The notes under the pieces: generated by a model
Database searches by the model: none
Told to the model about the DNA's origin: nothing
The model's input: only the letters and a program-made list of their open reading frames with translations
From: Chloroflexota bacterium
Lineage (GTDB): Bacteria; Chloroflexota; Anaerolineae; Aggregatilineales; Phototrophicaceae
Reading direction: 5' to 3'
Assembly (NCBI GenBank): GCA_026706395.1
Contig: JAPOYU010000061.1
Location: 1 to 8,731 of the forward strand
Length of the DNA stretch: 8,731 bases
Shown here: piece after piece, positions 1-6,394 of the stretch
Layout: each line of letters begins with the position of its first letter
Numbering within the stretch: position 1 is the first letter of the stretch
Made by a program: the position numbers and the translations under genes

Positions 1-1434
1 CGGCATGGCATTCTATTCTTGCCCCTGGTCCACCGCTTCTTCGGCGGTCCCATAAAAGCCGACTTCAACAAGGCGACTTCTCTGGTGCAAAAGGCCTTCT
101 TGAGCGACGACCCGGTTGTCATTTGCACGACCAATCTGCAAGAGTTCGAGGCGCGTATCCAGAGCGTCAGCGCTATCATGGAAAACAGCCAAGTCATACG
201 CGTCGACGAGCCGTCGCTCGACGAAACCGTGCAGATCCTTGAGACTATCGCGCCGCATTTGGAAGGGGACTACGACATCGCCGTCGACCACGACGCCCTG
301 AAGATGACAGCGCGCATGGCCCAGCGCTACTTGACGATCAATCCCTTGCCGCAAAGCGCGGAGCAGCTCTTGCACCGTACCGCCGCGATGGTCAACATGG
401 GCAAGCAAGCCCATCTGGCCTTCAAGCCGGAGAATAACGATGCCTGCCTGGATGTCGAAGATGTCACGCTGGTGACCAGTCAAATGACGGGCATACCAGT
501 GACCAAACTCGGCGCCGACGAACGGCTGCGCTACGCCAACATGGTGGAGCATCTGCGCGAACGCTTGATCGGGCAAGAAGAAGCGGTTCAACTCGTAAGC
601 CGGGCGATCAAGACCGCCCGCGTCGGCTTGAAAGATCCCAGACGTCCAATCGGCACCTTTCTCTTCTTGGGCCCCACCGGTATCGGCAAGACGGAGATGG
701 CGCGCGTTCTGGCGGACTTCATGTTCGGCAGCGAAGAAAACCTGTTTCCGCTGGATATGAGCGAATACAAGGATGAAAGCAGCATCAACCGCCTTATCGG
801 TTCTGCGGTCGGTTACGTCGGCAGTGATGAAGGCGGACAGTTAACGGAGAGGATTCGCCAGCAGCCCTATACGATTGTCTTGCTCGACGAAATAGAAAAA
901 GCTCATCCGCGCATCATGGATGTTCTGCTGCAAGTCATGGAAGAGGGCCGGCTGACGGATGGTCGTGGCAATATCGCCCGCTTCAGTGAAGCAGTTGTGA
1001 TCATGACGAGCAATATCGGTTCAGAGCATCTTATGGTGCGGCAGATAACTGATGAACTGCGGGAAAAAATCATGGATCAAGTGCTTGATTTCCTGCGGCC
1101 GGAATTCATCAATCGCCTTGACGAAGTTATACTTTTCAACGCGCTGAGCGACGACGACTTTGAACTGATTCTCGATCTTTTGATCGAGAAGGAAAACAAA
1201 CTGGCGAAGGAACGCGGATTGAAGCTGACATTCACCGATGGCGCTAAGAAATGGCTGCTCGCCCAGAACGACGAGCCCGAATACGGCGCCAGACCGCTGC
1301 GGCGAATACTGCGGCGCAACTTGCGCGAGCCCTTGGCCGATTTCTTGCTGCGTCACAATCCCGAAGAAGGTACGGAAGTGCGCATCAGCGCGAGCCGCAA
1401 GCGCGGGGGCGGGCTGGAATTCTCTTTCAAGTGA
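1..1434 (+). CDS. ClpB/ClpA-type AAA+ unfoldase with degenerate first ATPase domain (5'-truncated by window edge)
   Basis: The frame is open from base 1, so the TTG at 19 is not a real start and the gene begins outside the window. Bases 1-390 encode the end of Hsp100 nucleotide-binding domain 1: ILFLPLVHRFFGG aligns with the ClpB Walker B block ILFIDELH, with the DE pair replaced by PL, and the ALERRF arginine-finger block reads IMENSQ. NBD2 follows and is intact: Walker A GPTGIGKT (670-693), Walker B LLDEIEKAHP (DE at 886-891), sensor 1 TSN (Asn at 1012), arginine finger in RPEFINR (Arg at 1114) and sensor 2 GAR (1285-1293). Only about 27 residues separate the two domains, so the coiled-coil M domain of ClpB is absent. 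No IGF/LGF-like ClpP-docking tripeptide lies between sensor 1 and the finger. The family unfolds or disaggregates proteins as an ATP-driven hexamer in the cytoplasm. Membership is certain; partner and substrate are unknown. Confidence 0.93.
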   Translation, partial: RHGILFLPLVHRFFGGPIKADFNKATSLVQKAFLSDDPVVICTTNLQEFEARIQSVSAIMENSQVIRVDEPSLDETVQILETIAPHLEGDYDIAVDHDALKMTARMAQRYLTINPLPQSAEQLLHRTAAMVNMGKQAHLAFKPENNDACLDVEDVTLVTSQMTGIPVTKLGADERLRYANMVEHLRERLIGQEEAVQLVSRAIKTARVGLKDPRRPIGTFLFLGPTGIGKTEMARVLADFMFGSEENLFPLDMSEYKDESSINRLIGSAVGYVGSDEGGQLTERIRQQPYTIVLLDEIEKAHPRIMDVLLQVMEEGRLTDGRGNIARFSEAVVIMTSNIGSEHLMVRQITDELREKIMDQVLDFLRPEFINRLDEVILFNALSDDDFELILDLLIEKENKLAKERGLKLTFTDGAKKWLLAQNDEPEYGARPLRRILRRNLREPLADFLLRHNPEEGTEVRISASRKRGGGLEFSFK

Positions 1435-1471
1435 AAATTGCGACAAGGAAGTCCAGTCATCATCCAAGCTC

Positions 1472-1480
1472 AAAGAGGAA
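1472..1480 (+). promoter_or_regulatory. Ribosome binding site of the phosphohexomutase gene
   Basis: AAAGAGGAA lies three bases before the ATG at 1484. It fixes this start and excludes the in-frame upstream extension that would overlap the Clp gene. Confidence 0.6.
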
Positions 1481-1483
1481 TCC

Positions 1484-2902
1484 ATGACAGCACTCGATCG
1501 TTCGATCTTCAGAAAATACGATATTCGTGGTACAGCCGCTGGCAGCGCGCCGCAGTTGACGCCAGAAGTGGCCCGTCTCGTCGGCAAGGCGCTCGGCGCG
1601 TATTTGCCGGGCCAGTTCGGCTCCGACCGCGTCTTTGTTGGCTCCGACAACCGCGTTACTTCGGGTCCATTGAAGTCGGCGCTGATCCAAGGATTGGCGT
1701 CTACCGGCATGCCAGTGACAGATATCGGCGAGGTATTGACGCCGACCGTCTACTTCGCTTCCGCCTCTTTCGCCGGAAGCGGCGCCGGTGTCATGATTAC
1801 CGGGAGTCACCTCGATACCCGCTACAACGGCATAAAGATGGCTTACGGCAAGCTGGCGCTGGCCGGGCAGCAAATACAAGATCTCTTGGCGATCATTGAT
1901 GAAGGCGCGTTTGCGGTTGGCGCGGCTGCGATAAGTGAAGACTTCGATCTGATTCACAGACACATGGCTGCGATTCAAAGCCAGGTGACTATGGGGAAGA
2001 CGATGAAGGTAGTTCTTGACGCGGGCAATGGTCTGTCCGGGACGTACATCCCGCCGGTTCTGGAAGCTCTAGGTCTCGAGGTCGAGTGCTTGTACTGTGA
2101 ACCCGACGGCGCCTTTCCAAATCACTTGCCCAATCCGGAAGATCCGGAAATGACCCGCGACCTGGAAGCCAAGGTCTTGGAGCTGGGCGCAGACCTGGGC
2201 TTGGCATTTGATGGCGACAGCGATCGCTGTGGATTCATCGATAACCGCGGTCATCATATCGCGGCTGACCGTCTGCTGGCGCTTTTGGCGCGAGACCTCT
2301 TAAGCCGTCATCCCGGCACGCCGATCGTATTTGACGTAAAGGCTTCCCAGGCTTTGCCCGATGAGATCAAGAGATACGGCGGCCAACCCGTCATGTGGAA
2401 ATCCGGCCATAGCTTGATGAAGCAGAAGATGAACGAGATCGGATCCTTGCTGGGTGGCGAGGTCAGCGGGCACCTCTTCATTGGCGAGGACTACTACGGC
2501 TTTGATGACGCGCCGCTGGTAGCGCTGAAGACTCTTGAAATCATAAGCCATTCCGACCTGTCGATCGCCGAGATATTTGACGATATCCCGAAGCTCGTTG
2601 CCACACCGGAGATAGTTCTGTCGGCGCCGGACGAGCTTAAGTTCCGGATGATTGATGAGATGACGGCGAGCCTCCAGGACCAGTATGAGGTCGTTACAGT
2701 TGACGGCGCTCGCGTTGTCTTTGATCACGGCTGGGGGCTGGTGCGGGCGAGCAATACGCAGCCGGCGGTGACATTGCGATTCGAAGCCTATTCGCAGCAG
2801 CAGATTGTAGAATACATGCAGGTCTTCAAAGCGCAATTGGATAATTATCCCCAGATTGATCAGGACCGTTTTGATGAACTCCTGGTCGAATACAGCGCCT
2901 GA
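1484..2902 (+). CDS. Phosphomannomutase/phosphoglucomutase (AlgC-like alpha-D-phosphohexomutase)
   Basis: This 472-residue enzyme interconverts hexose 6-phosphate and hexose 1-phosphate (mannose and/or glucose), feeding GDP-mannose or UDP-glucose synthesis in the cytoplasm. All four family domains are visible. KYDIRG (11-16) is the N-terminal signature. The catalytic loop has TGSH with phospho-acceptor Ser108. The Mg-binding loop is DGDSDR (Asp243, 245, 247). The sugar-recognition loop is GGEVSGH (Glu326, Ser328, His330), and the C-terminal phosphate clamp is VRASNT (Arg421, Ser423, Asn424, Thr425). These fall at nearly the same numbers as in Pseudomonas AlgC. The Glu-Ser-His loop fits a dual mannose/glucose enzyme. 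The start is the ATG at 1484, preceded by AAGAGGAA four bases upstream; the longer in-frame extension lies inside the Clp gene. It begins 49 bases after the Clp gene and is probably cotranscribed. Oddity: the usual SHNP after the catalytic Ser-His reads SHLD. Whether mannose or glucose is preferred cannot be told. Confidence 0.95.
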   Translation: MTALDRSIFRKYDIRGTAAGSAPQLTPEVARLVGKALGAYLPGQFGSDRVFVGSDNRVTSGPLKSALIQGLASTGMPVTDIGEVLTPTVYFASASFAGSGAGVMITGSHLDTRYNGIKMAYGKLALAGQQIQDLLAIIDEGAFAVGAAAISEDFDLIHRHMAAIQSQVTMGKTMKVVLDAGNGLSGTYIPPVLEALGLEVECLYCEPDGAFPNHLPNPEDPEMTRDLEAKVLELGADLGLAFDGDSDRCGFIDNRGHHIAADRLLALLARDLLSRHPGTPIVFDVKASQALPDEIKRYGGQPVMWKSGHSLMKQKMNEIGSLLGGEVSGHLFIGEDYYGFDDAPLVALKTLEIISHSDLSIAEIFDDIPKLVATPEIVLSAPDELKFRMIDEMTASLQDQYEVVTVDGARVVFDHGWGLVRASNTQPAVTLRFEAYSQQQIVEYMQVFKAQLDNYPQIDQDRFDELLVEYSA

Positions 2903-2930
2903 GCAAGTTCGGGGATCCAGAGATTGACCG

Positions 2931-3641
2931 GTGTCATCGGGGCGCAATTTTTTCCAGTCTATCTATCGCAATCGAGCCGCGCAATTTGAGCGTCTGGTAG
3001 CGCGGGAAGACATGCACGGCAATCTGTTCGCCGCGCTGAATGATATACACCCCCTGCATGGCGCGAAAGTCGTGGAGTTCGGGGCTGGAACCGGACGCGT
3101 CACGAGGTTGCTCTCGGTAGTGGTCGAGAGCGTGTATGCCTTTGATATTGAGGCAGCGATGCTGCAACGAGCTGATAGCGCGATGCGCCTTACCGGGATG
3201 AGCAACTGGAGCCTCGCGCTGGGTGACAACGGACGCATGCCGGTCGCGTCGTGCAGCGCCGACTTGGTGATTGAAGGCTGGAGCTTTGCCCACGTGACAG
3301 GCTGGTATCCAAAGGACTGGCGGGAGCGAACTGGCGCGATGCTGGCTGAGATGGAGCGGATCCTCAAGCCGGGCGGCACAGCATTGCTCATCGAGACGAT
3401 GGGCACCGGCCAACGTTTTCCACTAGCGCCATCCGCGACGCTTGCGCAACTGTATGACTTCTGGCAGAGCGAATACGGATTCTCTTTCCGCTGGATCCGC
3501 ACTGATTATCAATTTGCCTCGCCGGAGGAAGCGGACGAATTGATGCGGTTTTTCTTCGGTGATGATCTGGCGGATTCGAGCCTGGATGGCGAGACCGTTA
3601 TTGTGCCGGAGTGTACCGGTATCTGGTGGAAACGTTTCTGA
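2931..3641 (+). CDS. Class I SAM-dependent methyltransferase (Methyltransf_11-like)
   Basis: The 236-residue product has a Rossmann-type methyltransferase fold. Motif I is VVEFGAGTGRV (47-57), which binds S-adenosylmethionine. Asp72 in YAFDIE is the acidic residue expected to hold the ribose hydroxyls. LALGDNGRMPV (95-105) matches the adenine-contact strand, ADLVIEGWSF (110-119) is motif IV, and RILKPGG (143-149) is the classic post-motif turn. The N-terminal stretch FERLVARED resembles the cap helix of small-molecule methyltransferases. The substrate cannot be read from the sequence. The chosen start is GTG 2931, 28 bases after the phosphohexomutase stop; its ribosome site is weak (AGAG at 2919-2922). 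The ATG at 3012 would remove the cap helix, so it is less likely. The gene is last of the three-gene + strand set and ends 26 bases from a convergent gene. Confidence 0.88.
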   Translation: MSSGRNFFQSIYRNRAAQFERLVAREDMHGNLFAALNDIHPLHGAKVVEFGAGTGRVTRLLSVVVESVYAFDIEAAMLQRADSAMRLTGMSNWSLALGDNGRMPVASCSADLVIEGWSFAHVTGWYPKDWRERTGAMLAEMERILKPGGTALLIETMGTGQRFPLAPSATLAQLYDFWQSEYGFSFRWIRTDYQFASPEEADELMRFFFGDDLADSSLDGETVIVPECTGIWWKRF

Positions 3642-3667
3642 CCGTCGCCTTGTCCCAGATGCCGCTG

Positions 3668-3934
3668 CTAAAAGGGCGCCGGCGGCGAAATGGCCTGTGC
3701 CAGGTAATTAAAACTTGCCAGCAGGATGAATGCGCCTGCTCCAAACAAGACGAGCAGAACTCCGTAAACAATCTGTCGTCGATCCCAAGCAGCCGTTCGG
3801 CGTGGACTTTCGCCGGGATTACCCCGCAGTAGTTTGCGTTGCCAAGTACGATCCCGGTCGACGATCAGAATAATTCCCCACACAATAAAAGGAAATCCAA
3901 ACACCGCGCCGAAACAGATCGCTGCGACCACCAA
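3668..3934 (-). CDS. Small two-helix membrane protein of unknown function
   Basis: This 88-residue product has hydrophobic segments at about residues 2-24 (AAICFGAVFGFPFIVWGIILIV) and 56-77 (VYGVLLVLFGAGAFILLASF). They are joined by a basic, hydrophilic loop rich in Arg and Lys, which by the positive-inside rule would face the cytoplasm. No family is recognised. The start is uncertain: TTG 3934 and GTG 3931 are both possible, with GGGGCGGA just upstream, and the frame has no ATG before the stop at 3971-3973. The length, two clean helices and a convergent position 26 bases from the methyltransferase support a real gene, but composition alone does not prove it. A longer protein fused by an unseen frameshift to the upstream reading frames is possible. 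Confidence 0.55.
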   Translation of the reverse strand: MVVAAICFGAVFGFPFIVWGIILIVDRDRTWQRKLLRGNPGESPRRTAAWDRRQIVYGVLLVLFGAGAFILLASFNYLAQAISPPAPF

Positions 3935-4006
3935 TTCCGCCCCGGGCGCCGCCCGCCGACTGCCCCTTGCCTAAGTAAGCTCCGATATGGATTTTGGCGC
4001 TCAATT

Positions 4007-4035
4007 TTGATTTGCGCTAGATGCGACACTATTGA
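4007..4035 (+). promoter_or_regulatory. Possible weak sigma-70-type promoter for the 4115 gene pair
   Basis: TTGATT (4007-4012), a 17-base spacer and TATTGA (4030-4035) lie about 80 bases before the ATG at 4115, in an AT-richer patch between divergent genes. The -35 box matches four of six consensus bases and the -10 only three, so this is a guess from position more than from sequence. Confidence 0.2.
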
Positions 4036-4101
4036 AAGATGACCGAATTCCTTTATTATGATTTGCAAGCGCTCGTGGAAATCCTAAACGAGACTGCCAG
4101 C

Positions 4102-4107
4102 GAGGGG
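4102..4107 (+). promoter_or_regulatory. Ribosome binding site of the 4115 gene
   Basis: GAGGGG lies seven bases before the ATG at 4115. It is the best Shine-Dalgarno match among the starts in this window and supports that start. Confidence 0.65.
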
Positions 4108-4114
4108 CCGCAGA

Positions 4115-4789
4115 ATGTCCAGCTTCAAACCCAAAGGCGACTTGCCCCCACTTGAATTTCAGGTGGACAAAGAGCATTCCGGCATACGCATGGTCGGCTG
4201 TCTCACTTTTCTCATCGGCGCGATCCTCAGTTTTCTGATCATCAATACAGTATTTCCTAACGGCGGCTTGCTGGCTGTCGGTGCGGCGCTGGCGCTTGCG
4301 GTCGCTCTTACCTATGCCGCCGATTACATGAGCAAGACCTATTGGCCCAGCAACCGCGCAATTCAGTTTCTTGACGATATGATATTGCTGGTCAAGGGCG
4401 ATCAGGTTCAAGGCGAAATTGACGCTGGACAGAACGTTAACCTGCTTCAGTGGCATTTTGAGGCGAAACGTCATCCGCGTGTGCCTAAAGGCTGGTATGT
4501 TGTGGCGAATGCACTGGAGCAGGATGGCGAATATATCGTCAGCTATAGCATCGCGTCGCCTGCGGACTTCGAGGCCTTGCCGCTTTCAAGGCTTTCTAAA
4601 AAATATCAGCGAAAGAAGGGCAAAAAGGATGACTCCCGGGATTTGCGTGAAGCCGGCAGCCTCCGCCGTATCGCGCAAGCGGAGTTTCATCGCGGTGAGC
4701 TCGGGGCGGAAATGTCGCTCGATGACTACCACGCCTATCTCGATTACCTTGCGGATACTTATACATCTTGGATGCCAAAAGAAAAGTAA
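4115..4789 (+). CDS. Membrane protein of unknown function with soluble C-terminal domain
   Basis: The 224-residue product has two adjacent transmembrane helices, about residues 26-46 (MVGCLTFLIGAILSFLIINT) and 50-70 (GGLLAVGAALALAVALTYAA). A mixed alpha/beta domain (about 80-155) follows, with WHFEAK and GWYVVANALEQDGEY. Next come a strongly basic stretch KKYQRKKGKK (162-171) and an acidic, aromatic tail. The short N-terminus, closely paired helices and basic C-terminal segment suggest a cytoplasmic domain anchored by a hairpin. I recognise no family. The ATG at 4115 is supported by GAGGGG seven bases upstream. The end overlaps the following exported-protein gene by 22 bases, so the two are probably translated together and may work together at the envelope. 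Confidence 0.8.
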   Translation: MSSFKPKGDLPPLEFQVDKEHSGIRMVGCLTFLIGAILSFLIINTVFPNGGLLAVGAALALAVALTYAADYMSKTYWPSNRAIQFLDDMILLVKGDQVQGEIDAGQNVNLLQWHFEAKRHPRVPKGWYVVANALEQDGEYIVSYSIASPADFEALPLSRLSKKYQRKKGKKDDSRDLREAGSLRRIAQAEFHRGELGAEMSLDDYHAYLDYLADTYTSWMPKEK

Positions 4790-6309
4790 TTGCGTTTGGT
4801 CAATACGTTCTCTGCGTCGTCTTAATGCTGGTGGGGATGGCATCGCTAAAGGCGCAGGATTCACGATTAAGTGTGGGCGACATTCTCGAAGCCACTCTTG
4901 CCCCTGGCGAGACCCATCGCTATACATTTAACGCCCTTGAATTGACCTTGCTTTCTGTGCGGGTCGAAGCTCTGAGTGATTCGCTGGATCCGCGCTTCGA
5001 GCTTTATGACCGCGACGATCGCCTGGTTACAGAAAACGACGACTACGACTACCCGGCGACGCATGATGCGGCGGTCCAGGCGCTTGTCCTTACCCGCACG
5101 TCAACGTACACGCTCTCGGTCAGCGGGCATGGAGGCAGCAGCGGCGCCTATCGCCTGCACCTCTTGCCGGGTTTCGATGTGCTGGCGCTGCGCGATGCCA
5201 TTATGGACAAGGCGCAGTGGCAGGTTGCTTTCAGCGATACCGCACTCGACATCTCGGAATCCAGCCTGTTTGCCATCGAGCTGGAAGGTTTCGCGCGCAC
5301 TGCGGTCGTGCTTGGTCAACATTTACCACAGGAACGAGATATCTATTTTGAAGCTACGTTTCATGCCGTGACCTCTACGGTCGATTGGAAAGTGGGGCTG
5401 GTCTTCCGCTATCAGTCGCCGGACGATTATCACCGTATTCTGCTGAGCAAAACCGGCTTCTGGCGTGTGGAGCGAATCGAGAACGGCGAAACGATACTGA
5501 TAAGAAACTGGACGACGCATCCCGCGATAGTTCCGGGAGAGCCTGATTTTCGTCTCGGTGTTTTGGCCAGCGGACAGCACATTGACGAAATCTACAACGG
5601 ACAAGAGGTGGGATCCACTTCCGACAACGTACCGCCGCGGCCGCGCGGGCTTGGCATTATCATGCGCACGGATGAAAAATCAGGCGGTCTGATGTCATTC
5701 GCTGTCCGCCAGACGCTCTTGACCCTGCCTACGCGACTAAACGACCACGTTCTCTTTCCGCAACGCGTCTTGAAGCGGCTGGATTATCTCATGGCGCATG
5801 ACCTGGCGCGGAAACAGTTGGCGCCTGCCGGTTACAATGTCAGCTTCGTCCAGCGCGAGAGTTCAGTGCGTCACGTTCGAGCGGGCGTCACACGAATTGG
5901 GATTGCCTCCGACCGCGAATACGAGCAGTTTGCGCTGGGCGCTTCTCTAACATATGAAACCGCCGCGGCTGGCAACGGCGGCTGTGGACTGTTCTTTCAC
6001 TTCAATGATGATAATCACTACACACTCGCCTACATGACGAGCGAAGGCGACTTCGGTGTTTCACGGCGCGCCGGGGACGGATTTGAACCGGGTATCTACG
6101 GAAAGCGCGTGCCGCCGGAGACCCCGAACCAGTATCTGCTGGTTATCGCGACGGATGAGGTCATACACTTTTTTGTGAACGAAGAGCATGTCGGCAGCAT
6201 GCCGTCTCAGCCAAGAGTGGGCAGTATTGGCATCGCCGTGGTCAACTATGATGTCGTTGACACGTCCTGCAAGTTTGATGACCTGTGGCTGCAAAGCTTC
6301 GACAATTGA
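4768..6309 (+). CDS. Exported protein: PPC-type domain plus two tandem lectin/laminin-like beta-sandwich modules
   Basis: The 513-residue product starts with a signal peptide: basic MDAKRK, a hydrophobic core at about 10-25 and likely cleavage after LKA (residue 29). Residues 35-133 match the bacterial pre-peptidase C-terminal (PPC) pattern: GDILEATLAPGETHRYTF, an LDPRFELYD strand, acidic loop NDDYDY and a terminal YTLSVSGHGGSSGAYRL. Two related modules follow, about 150-318 and 360-510. Both contain a GL.F.F/Y...DDYH-like strand pair, a ..N..EVG turn and PR..G.GI, resembling concanavalin-like sandwiches (DUF1080/LamG type). No catalytic residues are evident, so binding to extracellular carbohydrate or protein is the most I infer. 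The TTG at 4768 gives a textbook signal peptide but has a poor ribosome site and overlaps the upstream gene by 22 bases, consistent with translational coupling. The exact fold assignment is tentative. Confidence 0.82.
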   Translation: MDAKRKVIAFGQYVLCVVLMLVGMASLKAQDSRLSVGDILEATLAPGETHRYTFNALELTLLSVRVEALSDSLDPRFELYDRDDRLVTENDDYDYPATHDAAVQALVLTRTSTYTLSVSGHGGSSGAYRLHLLPGFDVLALRDAIMDKAQWQVAFSDTALDISESSLFAIELEGFARTAVVLGQHLPQERDIYFEATFHAVTSTVDWKVGLVFRYQSPDDYHRILLSKTGFWRVERIENGETILIRNWTTHPAIVPGEPDFRLGVLASGQHIDEIYNGQEVGSTSDNVPPRPRGLGIIMRTDEKSGGLMSFAVRQTLLTLPTRLNDHVLFPQRVLKRLDYLMAHDLARKQLAPAGYNVSFVQRESSVRHVRAGVTRIGIASDREYEQFALGASLTYETAAAGNGGCGLFFHFNDDNHYTLAYMTSEGDFGVSRRAGDGFEPGIYGKRVPPETPNQYLLVIATDEVIHFFVNEEHVGSMPSQPRVGSIGIAVVNYDVVDTSCKFDDLWLQSFDN

Positions 6310-6341
6310 CCGCTCAAGACACCGGCAGGGAAAACATGAGA

Positions 6342-6361
6342 GCCTCACACGTTCGTGAGGC
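6342..6361. terminator. Probable bidirectional hairpin terminator between convergent genes
   Basis: GCCTCAC (6342-6348) pairs perfectly with GTGAGGC (6355-6361) around the loop ACGTTC. It lies 33 bases after the stop at 6309 and 34 bases past the end of the - strand gene ending at 6395. On the - strand the hairpin is followed by TCTCATGTTTTCC; on the + strand by the weaker CCTTGTTATT. Placement between two convergent stops supports use in both directions. Confidence 0.6.
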
Positions 6362-6394
6362 CCTTGTTATTGACAAACTGCTCCCTGACCGCGC

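Noticed and set aside
13..591. 192-residue open frame on the - strand opposite the Clp gene
   Set aside because: It mirrors the conserved Hsp100 coding sequence, has no recognisable motifs and is explained by the codon bias of the + strand gene.
1238..1483. In-frame extension of the phosphohexomutase into the Clp gene
   Set aside because: It reads the Clp coding sequence out of frame and produces a Cys/Arg-rich segment; a good ribosome site sits right before the ATG at 1484 and KYDIRG follows at the usual distance.
1021..1978. Long - strand open frames across the Clp end and the phosphohexomutase start
   Set aside because: They lie opposite two genes with complete, correctly spaced family motifs, and their translations are low-complexity or motif-free.
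2300..3502. - strand frames of 215, 159 and 179 residues opposite the mutase and methyltransferase
   Set aside because: They are antisense shadows; the + strand has clear AlgC-like and SAM-binding motifs over the same bases.
3642..4114. tRNA or small RNA in the divergent and convergent gaps
   Set aside because: I found no cloverleaf, conserved loop or strong hairpin followed by a T-run in the parts not covered by the small membrane gene.
4419..4931. 170-residue + strand frame overlapping the membrane protein and exported protein genes
   Set aside because: Its composition (Arg/Ser/Cys rich) is typical of an out-of-frame reading and it conflicts with two better genes.
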